NCBI RefSeq assembly: GCF_963678975.1
Contig: NC_089279.1
Span: forward strand, 30,091,160-30,155,159
Direction of reading: 5' to 3'
Source: Dysidea avara
Lineage: Eukaryota; Porifera; Demospongiae; Dictyoceratida; Dysideidae
DNA length: 64,000 nucleotides
The position numbers and the translations under genes were made by a program. The notes beneath the pieces were generated by a model. The model ran no database searches, was not told the origin of the DNA, and saw only the letters and a list, made by a program, of their open reading frames with translations. Below are positions 33,001-40,690 of the stretch, in pieces (the first letter of the stretch is position 1; each line of letters starts with the position of its first letter).

Positions 33001-34333
33001 TGGACCATGCGCACACCTTCATCGTCCCTACTATACAGTACTATTGTACTGTATGATTGCGACCAGATTTGCGAAAAGGTACCTTTTTCACACACAAAAT
33101 TTGACCCATTTTATGAATTTTACAGCTTCATAACTGTTTGATCATGGAATACAATTGCTTGAAATTTTCAATAAATGTAACTACAGTATCTGGCTACACT
33201 TTGATACTAAGAGCAAGTTAATCAGTATAAGGAGTCAAGTGTTACATAATTTTGTTTGCTGGTATGTAAAATGTGTAGAAAAGGTACCTTTTCGCAAATC
33301 CGGTCACAATTACAGATTGTGTGAAGGAGAAGATTAGCAAACATCCACAGAGTGATTGCAGGAGAGCCAGAGGCTACTAGTACTGGACCAAATAAGGATA
33401 TTTGTGGAAATGTTGGGAGTGACAGTGAAGATGACCTGCACTCAGACGAGGCAATTAGAGGGCAAGCTGACGGTATAAGATATGCAGTATTCAGGTGGTG
33501 ACTGACCAATAGAATGGACGACTCTACCTATGAGGGAATCATTCAGGCAGGCCCAGACACGCTGGGGGAGAGGTCAGTTAGCTACATGCAACATTATTAC
33601 AGTTACACAATTGCACATGCGATGAATAATAATGAAAGTGTACATGTGACTACAACCATCACTGTCACTGACGCACCACACAAGAGTTGCTACGCAGTGA
33701 GGTGCCTTGAAAGCAAGAGACTCTATTTGGTCCTTGAAAAGGTCAAGTCTGAGATTGCCAAGTTACATATGAATAATCAATTAAGAAAATAAATATTACA
33801 TATTTTGATATGAATTGCAATTATAATGTCTAGCCTGTGACAATATTTTATTGGGACTCATCAAACAAAGCCACAAAATCGAACTTTACCCTCAACTAAA
33901 ATATATTCTATGTTTCTTTCATAGTCATAGTTTGATTATTAATCTGGTTGATTTTAAACCTCATTGTATGATGTCCATTTTCCCATTTCCTATGCAAATA
34001 CTTGAATTTTACACTGCATACAAGGGTGAATTGGCACCCATATGATACAACAGTATGTGATGATTATTAAAGCATTAGTTCCTATATATTTATAGAACTT
34101 ACAATGCAGCCAGCAATCATAAAATATATAAACTTTTGATTGAAAATCTCCAAATTCAGGAAACGAAGAAGTACTACAAATGGCTCATAGATCACTCCCA
34201 TTACTGACACAAATACTAGCCAGCCAGCAGCAGATTTATATTTGTCTTCGACTTCTATCCCAATTACATCCTCAACATCTTCAATAGCTGACAGTGTAAT
34301 TGCAGCACATATCGTTATTATGAAGCACAACAC
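18090..34333 (-). CDS. MARVEL-like four-helix membrane protein (partial; 5' exon not found)
   Basis: Three minus-strand exons join in frame, all in phase 0: 34333-34103 (77 codons, acceptor ATTCCTGCAG, donor GTAAGT), 28778-28617 (54 codons, donor GTAAGT) and 18218-18090 (42 codons plus TAG, acceptor TTTTTTTAG). Helices in order are VLCFIITICAAITLSAI, AAGWLVFVSVMGVIYEPFVV, a third helix crossing the first splice (FIYFMIAGCI then DVGISVVFAISYV) and FAIIAFGTLAGIVILTILL. A loop with two cysteines (DYLDDCDRDICNDEKRVRN) precedes RNSEAASV|AFSFFAII, which resembles the last helix of MARVEL proteins such as synaptogyrins. The tail is short and polar (RKGQRNSNTSDYKEDTTQ). The family suggests vesicle or junction membranes, but the exact role is unknown. 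Introns of 5.3 and 10.4 kb hold most of the repeats in this part of the window. At least one upstream exon with the start codon is missing. Confidence 0.75.
18350..18384. repeat. C-run followed by (AC)n
   Basis: A run of Cs followed by about ten AC units, next to the GGCGGATCCAGG word that also occurs near 6051 in inverted form. Confidence 0.8.
18669..19045. repeat. (CATA)n microsatellite, left part
   Basis: Long run of CATA units with interspersed CATC and CATG variants, ending in ACAG/ACAC. Open frames on both strands are tetranucleotide artefacts. The array resumes at 19553 after the hAT-like insertion. Confidence 0.95.
19046..19552. mobile_element. 507-bp hAT-like MITE inside the (CATA)n array
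   Basis: The ends are CAGCGTTGAAACCGGGT and its inverse, and the subterminal regions are full of GACCCGG words in both orientations. The 8 bases on each side are ATACATAC, the duplication size expected for hAT elements, although the repeat array makes this less decisive. The interior (19139-19390) resembles the RecQ leader at 148-365. No transposase. Confidence 0.75.
19553..19843. repeat. (CATA)n microsatellite, right part
   Basis: Continuation of the array at 18669-19045, mainly perfect CATA units with a few CATC units. Confidence 0.95.
19844..20267. other. No recognisable gene
   Basis: No domain or repeat structure supported. Confidence 0.35.
20268..20470. mobile_element. ~200-bp MITE
   Basis: ATATAGCCTAAATA at the left is inverted at 20457-20470, followed inward by GGGAGAAAAGTTTT and its approximate inverse. 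No coding capacity. Confidence 0.5.
20640..20760 (+). pseudogene. hAT transposase C-terminal (dimerisation) fragment
   Basis: A short frame encodes LLLVMPATNAFSECSFSAMR with RIETY, the signature of the C-terminal hAT dimerisation domain (usually PATNASSERSFSALRRIKTYLR). The frame degrades directly afterwards. It is too short to be functional. Confidence 0.75.
20840..21080 (-). pseudogene. hAT transposase catalytic-region fragment
   Basis: Minus-strand frame with RGQCNYGASKMNVTKNGAAK, matching the conserved RGQGYDGASNMSG block of ZMYM/DUF4371-type hAT transposases. After a frameshift come IASTIKQSKIDALDVAFEI and TKLIQFSPK, as in the same family. It lies opposite in strand to the C-terminal fragment at 20640-20760, so the original gene was rearranged or two relics are juxtaposed. 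Confidence 0.7.
21151..21402. mobile_element. TGTGACC-type MITE 1
   Basis: The ends are TGTGACCGGGCCTACG... and the inverse of TGTGACCGGGCCTGCGAAAA; the inverted region continues through ATAGGGCATGTGGGCAC. About 250 bases, no coding frame. It is related to 41949-42193 (same terminal and interior words) and, through the TGTGACC ends, to the elements at 33058, 37684 and 54258. Confidence 0.75.
21915..22065. repeat. (TCAC)n microsatellite
   Basis: About 35 uninterrupted ACTC units flanked by degenerate ATTC/ACCATT units. It lies in intron 2 of the MARVEL-like gene. Confidence 0.95.
22235..22950 (-). pseudogene. Decayed non-LTR retrotransposon fragment (family of 6522-8528)
   Basis: Minus-strand frames, much frameshifted, include DFIPLVCKSFGV, HSTVKNGLS and RRQLLQCLSVTQWR, the same C-terminal blocks as the better copies at 6522, 7993 and 27521. 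Upstream (22950-22625) an open frame of 107 codons may be the preceding part of the same protein, but I recognise no motif there. The copy is older than the other three, with many more frame breaks. Confidence 0.55.
24098..24295. repeat. 21-bp minisatellite (GGATTAGGAACAGCGCCCTTA unit)
   Basis: About nine imperfect copies of GGATTAGGAAMAGCGCCCT. The open frame through it reads a seven-residue repeat (RIRNSAL) and is an artefact of the 21-base period. It is followed by GGTTAGGGTTAGGGTATGGG at 24313-24332, a telomere-like run. Confidence 0.9.
24335..24432 (+). repeat. SINE 3' tail
   Basis: CAGGCTGTAGGACCAGG, then CCTTCAGCACTTGTGCTGTA and an AATAAAAATAAAAAA end. The same tail ends the SINE at 35204-35370 and, more diverged, those near 58560 and 61800. 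Confidence 0.65.
24495..24562 (+). repeat. tRNA-like segment (SINE head), not a functional tRNA
   Basis: Box A-like TGGTACAGTGG and box B-like GGTTCGATTGC are spaced as in a tRNA gene, but the acceptor stem does not pair. Probably the RNA polymerase III promoter of a tRNA-derived SINE. Confidence 0.55.
25041..25999. other. No recognisable gene
   Basis: AT-rich. An open frame of 71 codons at 25573-25788 has no recognised domain. A short CATTC run occurs near 25395. Confidence 0.35.
26000..26305. repeat. Degenerate ~48-bp minisatellite
   Basis: Five or six diverged units with the core ACACATAATGGCAAGTGTG and CAGTCYCYCTTGAGTAACAC; one unit is displaced by unrelated sequence at about 26165-26245. 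Confidence 0.65.
26306..26943. other. No recognisable gene
   Basis: No supported feature. Confidence 0.35.
26944..28237. mobile_element. TIR element containing retrotransposon copy 3
   Basis: GAAAACCGTCAATATACGCA at 26944 is inverted at 28218-28237 with one mismatch (GAAAACCGTCGATATACGCA). Without the nested LINE (27521-28186) the element would be about 620 bases. It has two short open frames (27000-27194, 27133-27318) that I do not recognise. Confidence 0.55.
27521..28186 (+). mobile_element. 5'-truncated non-LTR retrotransposon, copy 3
   Basis: The longest and least damaged coding copy of the family: the frame runs from the insertion point to 28079. It begins with GDHLLGCSHG and RIQRHNTLVSVVHHALLQDH, then RPGDIYHPDFHLGRPAYFDL, VAAAVGEIAKD, FIPLVCETFGVWSPYALS and QLLQQLSVTLWRYNAKMILR. 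The 3' tail matches copies 1 and 2. AAAGAACAAGT flanks both sides (27510-27520 and 28187-28197), a clear target duplication. The CxGDH..C, RHN and RPGD...FDL order is that expected of an R2-type zinc knuckle followed by a restriction-like endonuclease; the class is an inference from pattern only. Confidence 0.82.
28779..29804. other. Intronic sequence without recognised features
   Basis: Part of the first visible intron of the MARVEL-like gene. One TCTAATAGAACAGTCACT motif near 29663 belongs to the dispersed motif described in the findings. Confidence 0.4.
29805..30065 (+). repeat. Direct duplication D1, intact copy
   Basis: Shares a series of blocks with 31590-31796 plus 33309-33380: GGGCCTAGAGA-like start, TGATGACTTGACCATACATG, CCCAGTACCA, CCCTTGCTTAAT and then ATTACAGATTG. 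In this copy the parts are contiguous; in the other they are separated by about 1.5 kb of inserted elements. Confidence 0.7.
30668..30724. repeat. Perfect hairpin
   Basis: CTACATTTCGTATGTAGCC and its exact inverse, separated by about nine bases. It precedes family D copy C. Confidence 0.8.
30780..31380 (+). repeat. Dispersed repeat family D, copy C
   Basis: Diverged plus-strand copy of the repeat at 14875 and 23735: ATGAAAACCACTCAAACGG, TAAGGTGAAAACTAGTG, GAGTAACCACTCTAC, GTGCTGACCCATAATCG, CACTCGTATTGGCTTGGGTG. Confidence 0.6.
31590..31796 (+). repeat. Direct duplication D1, left part of interrupted copy
   Basis: Counterpart of 29805-30010. The remainder resumes at 33309 (ATTACAGATTGTGTGAAGG), so 31797-33308 was inserted after the duplication, in one or more steps. 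Confidence 0.65.
31797..32053. mobile_element. 257-bp foldback element
   Basis: Two arms of about 120 bases are near-perfect inverted copies (CAAGTGCAAGAAAAAATTAG, TGAGACAAAACACAACTGAA, TAATCCCTACTTTA) around a centre of about 15 bases. Practically the whole element is one hairpin. Confidence 0.85.
32054..33057. other. Inserted sequence without recognised gene
   Basis: Lies within the interruption of duplication D1. Open frames at 32223-32444 (+) and 32818-32576 (-) have no domain I recognise. Confidence 0.35.
33058..33308. mobile_element. TGTGACC-type MITE 4
   Basis: The ends are TGCGACCAGATTTGCGAAAA and the inverse of TGTGACCGGATTTGCGAAAA, continuing through GGTACCTTTT; AT flanks both sides. 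Same superfamily as 37684-37922. Confidence 0.75.
33514..33792 (+). CDS. Unrecognised 92-residue open frame
   Basis: Begins ATG at 33514 and ends TAA. The product (MDDSTYEGIIQAGPDTLGER...KVKSEIAKLHMNNQLRK) is polar, without signal peptide, membrane helix or motif I know. It directly follows the second copy of duplication D1 and lies antisense within an intron of the MARVEL-like gene, so it may be a terminal fragment of a repeat-encoded protein. Coding status is uncertain. Confidence 0.25.
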   Translation: MDDSTYEGIIQAGPDTLGERSVSYMQHYYSYTIAHAMNNNESVHVTTTITVTDAPHKSCYAVRCLESKRLYLVLEKVKSEIAKLHMNNQLRK

Positions 34334-34423
34334 CTGCAGGAATACCAACACAGTTAAGCTCATACATTTATAACAGTTTCACTGTTTTGCCATGTTTTAA
34401 TTTGTCTTTTATATGTGGCCTAT

Positions 34424-34466
34424 CTCCAAAGCTGGCATAAGCCAGCTTTGTGGATAGGCCAGCTAT
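34424..34466. repeat. Short palindrome
   Basis: GGCCTATCTCCAAAGCTGGC and its near-perfect inverse, separated by about three bases. Confidence 0.75.
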
Positions 34467-34807
34467 TGGCCCAATTTTTGTCTTCTATGTAAATACAAAT
34501 ACGCTATATTGCATTACACTGTATTTGAATACGTGAGAACAAAATAGGGCAAACACTTTTTTGGACTTCTAATGAAACACACACTAGAATTACTATTGGT
34601 AGAACTAAAGTTTTACTTGAAAGTTCATTTCTAAGAAATTTAAGAGAGGAGAACGACTGAACATGTAATATATAAGCCATGACTATGGCTGAGGTGTATT
34701 GCACTTATACACACAAATTCAGAGGAACTTTACTGTTGATATACATATACTTGAAATTAACAAGAAGACATCCTGACCACCTGGCAGATTCATGTAAGTG
34801 TTCAAGC

Positions 34808-35203
34808 ATTATAGTATGTTCACGTTGAGCTGAATCCTGAAAAGCAGCTAAAAATTAAAAGTAGATTTTTTTCTCAACAAAGTTAACATATCAGCCAACC
34901 AGATGATTATCGTTAACAGTAAAGGTGTCAACAACAGACATGTACAGTTTGGCTCCATTACAAGTTCGGGAAAGAACTGTAATCCACACTGTACTTATAT
35001 GGCTTCCATATAGGAAATGTATTGTTAAAATTTTAATTGGCTGTAAATATTATGTCAAACATCTGAACAAAAAGATTTTGAAATATTTTTAGCGGGTCAG
35101 GCAGTACTACAAATGAGCCAAATTTCAAGATCGTGTGTAATTGCATCCATGAGTTATTAAGTGTTTTTGAGGATTCAGCTCAATGTGAACATACTATAAT
35201 TGG
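34808..35203. mobile_element. ~395-bp MITE
   Basis: TTATAGTATGTTCACGTTGA with GCTGAATCCT is inverted at the right end (AGGATTCAGCTCAATGTGAA...). The ends lie in TA-rich flanks. No coding frame. Confidence 0.75.
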
Positions 35204-35370
35204 ATGGCTGCAGGTTCGAGGCTACCTAGGTCCAGTTATGAATTTTTCTCCTTTCTCCACCTTTTCAAACACAATATTTTCTGTAACAACTGTAAACAGG
35301 CTGTAAGACCAGGAGTCTTACAGTCCTTCAGCACTTGTGATGTGAAGTTTTAATAAATAAAAATTAAAAG
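35204..35370 (+). repeat. tRNA-derived SINE
   Basis: A box B-like CAGGTTCGAGGCTACC near the start and the tail CAGGCTGTAAGACCAGGAGT, CCTTCAGCACTTGTGATGTG, AATAAATAAAAATTAAAA. The tail is shared with 24335-24432. Confidence 0.65.
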
Positions 35371-36023
35371 GAGTGTGTATAATAGTATGCTTATCCAACC
35401 CCTGGTCTATAGATTAGTCCTAGGCCTGTTAATGTATTACCATGAAAATTTGTAACTATGCCATTTATATAGCAAGATATATTTACTCTTTATTCCTCTC
35501 ATTTAGTGTTAAAATGAGTTGTGTTCTTGCTGCTCTTGTTGCTTTGGATAAGAAAGGTAGTAGAATCCTTCAATACAAGTAGAGAAGCTTGTCTAGTCAA
35601 AGAAGACTTTTGCTGTATAAACAGAGGAGATCTAGGGTTTACTTTCAGCAATGATAATGCTGATTCCTTGACGACCTAGATTTGTGTGGATAATTTATAG
35701 GTATAGACTACTTGTAATGTACATGTATGTATTGACCACATTTTCAGGATAGAAAACTTTTGTATGAGCAAGACTATAATTTCTTTTATTTACGCCAACA
35801 ATTGAAGTCACTGATCAAAATAATATTGTCATACTACATTACATAAGTCCATTTGCATATATACAATAATGACTTGTTATATCACCTTGTGGTTTCTAGC
35901 TACATGTAGGGAGTACAGAACTATATTGGCCATTTATTCGGAGTTGCTAGATGTACTGTTTGTGCTATAGTGCACGAGACTTGTACTGCAACAGTATCTA
36001 AACTATTGAAGCAGTATATACAT
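35371..36023. other. No recognisable gene
   Basis: No supported feature. Confidence 0.35.
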
Positions 36024-36526
36024 ATCCCATCCAAAAACAGCTTATAGCTATAAAAAAAGTGCGCATCCAAGTAAAGCAGAGTTAATTGCAACAAAAAGTA
36101 ATGATATCATAATGTGGCCATGTGCGAGGTGTGCAAGTTGTAAAATTATATTAGCTAATTAGATAATACAATGTTATTGTTAAAGTGTTAATGAGAACTA
36201 TGTGATGCTGCTAGTTTTTAAGTGTGTGAGCATCTTCATAAATGCCACACAAATTTGATTCTCAACAAAGCAATGTGTATAGATTCTCTGATAGCAATAA
36301 ATAATTTGAGTTTGGCCGCCTTTCCTTTGTTAAAAACTAGCAGCATCGCATAGTTCTCATTAACACTTTAACAATAACATTGTATTATCTGATTAGCTAA
36401 TATAATTTTACAACTTGCACACCTCGCACATGGCCGCATTATGATATCATTACTTTTTGTCGCAGTTAACTCTGCTTTACTTGGACACGCACTTTTTTAC
36501 AGCTATAAGCTGTTTTTGGATGGGAT
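36024..36526. mobile_element. ~503-bp foldback element with ~205-bp arms
   Basis: Long arms are nearly identical inverted copies, from CCCATCCAAAAACAGCTTAT through GTAATGATATCATAATG and TGTGCGAGGTGTGCAAGTTG to GATGCTGCTAGTTTTT. The loop is about 90 bases. No coding frame. Confidence 0.85.
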
Positions 36527-36648
36527 TTCAATACTTTTTGTTAGAATAAGCATACACTGTTGATAACAGTAGGTGGGTTTCCATGGTTTTTACAGAAACC
36601 CCAGATTACAGTGACAGAATATTAGAATATAACTGTAATTTTAGTGGC

Positions 36649-37048
36649 CAGGGCCGCCCACAGTGGGAGGGTGGGTAACTGGGGCATTCTGCCCCTGGCC
36701 CCAGCCTGAAAGAGGTTCCAGGAGGCTCCAGGAGGCCCCATCAAGGGCTCCTTGAATATCTGTTTAAAAGATCGATATACTCTAATAGAGCAGTCAGGAT
36801 CTAGATACTCTAATAGAGCAGTCACAGTATTCTTCAGAGGAGCAGTGTAGCAAGTTATAATTAAGGAAATATGATTGGTGATGGGAAGCTATTGTCATTG
36901 TCAGCATGTAATGACCTTTTTTGTCTTTTTGGTCTTCGACTTACAGTTAGGCTGAAGTTGTGATTCATTCAGGGTGGAACCCTTCCTTTCCCCTGGGCCC
37001 CTCTTTAACCCTTTGCCTTGGGCCCCCTAATTTTTCTGGACGGCCCTG
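36649..37048. mobile_element. 400-bp hAT-like MITE with perfect 8-bp target duplication
   Basis: Starts CAGGGCCGCCCA and ends TGGACGGCCCTG. TTAGTGGC flanks both sides (36641-36648 and 37049-37056), the 8-bp duplication diagnostic of hAT transposition. It contains two adjacent copies of ATACTCTAATAGAGCAGTCA. Non-autonomous. Confidence 0.88.
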
Positions 37049-37683
37049 TTAGTGGCATGCAACTGCAGTCAACTAACACCCATTTTAACTAGTAAACCCT
37101 TAGTAACACTTTGCCTTTCATCTAGTACTGCATTAAAATGATTAAGATACTCTAATTGAGCAGTCACAAAACAGCTGTAACACAGTAATCAATATTTAGC
37201 ATAGTTTCATCGGATTGTATAGTTTAAATTACTAGCTACTTACAGACTTTACAATATAAAAATACAGTACTTGTAGAAATGTGACTGTTCTATTAGAGTA
37301 TCTCGATCTACTTCAAGCATTGACTAATTCAAGCTAAGAAGACACGCCCCTGCCCATATCAATAAGAGCTCTTGTGAAATGAAATGAGAATAGTAGAGAA
37401 ATGGCAAGTATGTACAGAGACAATAGAGGGGCATGTAATTATGTCCTGTTGTAAATAAGCGCCTTTAAAATTTGGTAGTGGTTACTGAACCGAAAGGTTT
37501 TTTATTTTCGCGTCTAGTAGTTTCCTCGAGCATTCGACTTTAGGGGACGTGTCTAATAGTTTCCCCGAGCATTCGGCTTTAGGGGACACGAAAAATAACA
37601 CTAGCGTTAGGGTTAGGCTCGGGTTCAGCTTTGGTTTCTTCTTCATCTTTACGTTACGTTCTTCTACTGTATAATAGCGTATA

Positions 37684-37922
37684 TGTGACCGGATTTGTGA
37701 AAAGGGGTCTTCCACACACATCCAAATTACCAACTTTGATGACTCGTGACTACAGATTGGAAAATGCTATAGAGTTGAAACTTGGTCAGTAGTGAGCACC
37801 AACATAGCTTAGTAGATGGATAAATTTTCACATTAGTGCATTACTTGAGCACTTAGATATGGCCTTCTGAATTCATAGAATTGGATGTGTGTGGAAGACC
37901 CCTTTTCGCAAATCCGGTCACA
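37684..37922. mobile_element. TGTGACC-type MITE 3
   Basis: TGTGACCGGATTTGTGAAAA continuing through GGGGTCTTCCACACACATCC is inverted at the right end; TA flanks both sides (37682-37683 and 37923-37924). Nested inside the element at 37474-38161. Confidence 0.82.
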
Positions 37923-37984
37923 TATAGTGAGACTACTATGTGAGTAGCATTTATAAGGTAGAAAATTAGGGGTAGTGGGTAGCT

Positions 37985-38050
37985 AGCAGCGGTAGCACAG
38001 TGGTAAACCCACTGCCTATAGTTCCAATAGTCCAGGGTTCGAGCCCAGGT
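37985..38050 (+). repeat. tRNA-like segment, not a functional tRNA
   Basis: Box A TAGCACAGTGG fits the consensus exactly and box B GGTTCGAGCCC fits too, with tRNA-like spacing of about 43 bases, but the acceptor arms do not pair. Likely a SINE promoter carried within the TIR element. Confidence 0.6.
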
Positions 38051-38170
38051 TGAGTTTTGTGGTTTTTTTTCGTTTAGTGGCCCTTTTTTGTCAAGGTTTT
38101 ACTGTCGGTTCAATAGCGAGTACGGCTTATTGAACCGACTTTCGGTTTAGTAACCACTGCCTTAAAATTT

Positions 38171-40339
38171 ATATTACTACTAAATAAGCACACCAGAATA
38201 GGCTTACAAGGCTGTTGTCTCATTTTTTGTCTTTTCGTGTTGAAGGGATTTAGTGCCACTGAGACACAATTGGTGAGTTTAACTATACAAGTATTTGTGC
38301 TGTAAAACTTAATTGTAAAAATGCGATTAGCACATACCATGATAAAACACGTATTTGTACAGTAGAGTCTCTCACGATTATTAGACATTGGACCAGGTTA
38401 AAAATTTTACTGCTATATTTAGAGGTTGTAGCGTTTGTGTATCTTAATAAATAATCCTCCATGATCACTAATAGTACAGTGAAAACTGGTCATTATTCAG
38501 GTAGGGACAAAGTTTTCTGACCTAGCTTATTAAAGAGGACACTGCATTTTGCACCTTAAAAATGGTAAGAAGCATGCTTTTCTAATGGTAAGAAGCACTG
38601 CTTCAGACGTAGGCAGTTGGCTGTCAGCCCAAAGTGTAACAATTTCCACTTTTGGTCCTTATAAGCTCCTGAAGAAGAAAGTGATGAAGTCATTATCCAT
38701 AGGATATATATTTTTCAGAGTATCCGTTTCGGTTCTACTATATAGTAGCCAAGCATAAGACAAACATAACACAGCATTCCAGTGGTTTAGTGGTGACTAT
38801 AACACTGCCTGAGTTAAACTGTGGTGAGATTTGAGACTACCAGAATGCCTTCAACACATGAAATACCAAATATCTAATGCCTGGCTTTCATCCACAGTGG
38901 ACCTGTCTCGGTGGCCACTTGTAGAGAAGGGAAACAGCTGCCACACAGTCTTGCGAGCAAAACAGTTGCCATGCCCCTTAATTATCAATTTTTAAAATCT
39001 TGAGTAAAATTGTGCGTGTGAGCAAGTGCGATGTTGTGCTTCGGCAGTGCCGTGTATATGGTTGCCATATCAGAACTGCCTAGCAGTGACACATCATGAG
39101 TATTTAAGTCACAATGCGTTACTTTATCATCCATCTAAATACAATCTCTGAATGTGTCATTTTGTGTACAGAACAAGAAGTGACCTGAGTAAGGCTTCAG
39201 TGTATATTGTTAACCATTAATATTGTTCACCATTGTTAACCATATGTGCAGTGAAGCTTCACTTAGTGACCACCTCTTTAATAAGACCACCTTGTTATAT
39301 TGGCCACCTCTAGTAGGTCCCAATATAGTTAAGCAGTACTTTATGAGTCCTTATGACCTCATTAATAAGGCCACCTTGTTATTCAGGCCAAATTTTTTGG
39401 TCCCAGAGCTGGCCCTATTAATGAGGTTTCATTGTACTTATGTGAATTTTTATTTTTCATAACTTTTCTTCTTCAGGTTTACTGATGGGAATTATGAAAC
39501 ATTGTTGACTGGTCCGTACATAATGTGGTGACTTGAAATGCTAAAGTGTTGTAATGTGTTGTAATGTGTCCACACATCCACACATCTTAGAAATAAATAT
39601 AGTTGTATTCTCTATAAATACTCAGTTCCATTGTGCCACTTGGTCATAAGTGGGTTGAGTATGGATCGTCCAGGACATTTGGGTCACATTTTGTTGTCTT
39701 GGATCTCATCCACTGACAGAATATATACAGAATCAGATCACATGTATAAATTACGGTGGAACTTGTTTATTGCCACCTTCACTCAATAAGCAGGTAGCAG
39801 TGTATAAATTCTCAATTTGGAATTGGTTTTTCAAGAGAGGTTGTCTTTCTATACTGGTGGCCATTAAGACAGGTTGGAGTGTACATACTAGAGATGCTCC
39901 ACTTAGTGTCGTTGGACAGTGATGCAATGGAGACTATGTATTGTTGCATTTAAATACTGTACTATTATATTGCAACTCTAGCACATATTTATAACAAGAA
40001 TGTATGTTAACTGTTTAGACATACTGGAGCCACACCCACTCATCTGGATCTACAAATGGAGTTATACCAACTTGTTGTCATTGTACTTGCTCGTTACTCC
40101 CGGATGAATATACATGCCGTCATGTGAGGCTTGTTACCACTGGAGAAGATTTTCATAGCAGTTATATTACAGTCATTATTGTACAATTCTTACATTATTG
40201 TTGTGAAAACTGTTTGGTGTTCATGTGACCTCTGTATGTTGTAATTACATGTTACATGTGTAATTTTGAGTGGGGGTGCTATAAAATGCATGGTGACAAT
40301 TGTAAATTATCAGGTGGTTTTGCACACTTCCTTTTAGGC
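38171..40339. other. No gene; decayed repeats
   Basis: 39240-39440 has an imperfect tandem of AATAAGRCCACCTTGTTAT and GGTCCCA units. 39760-39880 (TTGTCTTTCTATACTGGTGG, CATTAAGACAGGTT) is an inverted relative of 60915-61060. No coding region is recognised. Confidence 0.4.
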
Positions 40340-40690
40340 TAGCTACATGTACTAATTACTCACAGCTTGTGTCAACAACTGGTAACCGCAGTTGTGCTCT
40401 GTGTCATTCCTTAAGCCGCACCCTTAGAGAGCAAATTACGTGGGGGCGACGAAATTCAAATTTCAAAACGAACGATGGTATGCAGCACCATAGATTATAG
40501 ACTATAATCTATGGCAGAGTCTATAATCTATGGCAGCACACTTCATTGTGGCTACATGCACTGACTAACTACCCACAGTGCCAGTTCATCAATAACCAGT
40601 GACCGCAGTTGTGCTCTGCATCATTCTTTAAATTCCGAGTTAAATTCTTACAGAGAGAAAAAATTACGTGGGGGTGACTAAATTCAAATT
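40340..40690. repeat. ~200-bp direct duplication with an internal palindrome
   Basis: GACCGCAGTTGTGCTCTGC, ATTACGTGGGGG and AATTCAAATTTCAAA occur in two successive copies (40340-40464, 40545-40690). Between them ATAGATTATAGACTATAATC and TCTATAATCTATGGCAG form a nested palindrome at 40489-40535. Confidence 0.7.

Larger units (their letters stand above)
37474..38161. mobile_element. 688-bp TIR element with 9-bp duplication (Mutator-like size)
   Basis: The ends are GGTAGTGGTTACTGAACCGA and the inverse of GGCAGTGGTTACTAAACCGA. TTAAAATTT flanks both sides (37465-37473 and 38162-38170). Inside are a tandem of two CCGAGCATTCGRCTTTAGGG units, a GTTAGGGTTAGG run, a nested TGTGACC MITE (37684-37922) and a tRNA-like segment. 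No transposase. Confidence 0.8.

Noticed and set aside
37985-38050. Functional tRNA gene
   Set aside because: Box A and B fit well, but the acceptor stem and part of the T stem do not pair; it is inside a TIR element.
38338-38388. Candidate first exon of the MARVEL-like gene (MSNNRERLYCTNTCFIM, donor GTATGTG, phase 0)
   Set aside because: Phase fits the next exon at 34333, but the peptide is short, AT-rich and unlike MARVEL N-termini, and other donors of equal quality exist; not supported without RNA.
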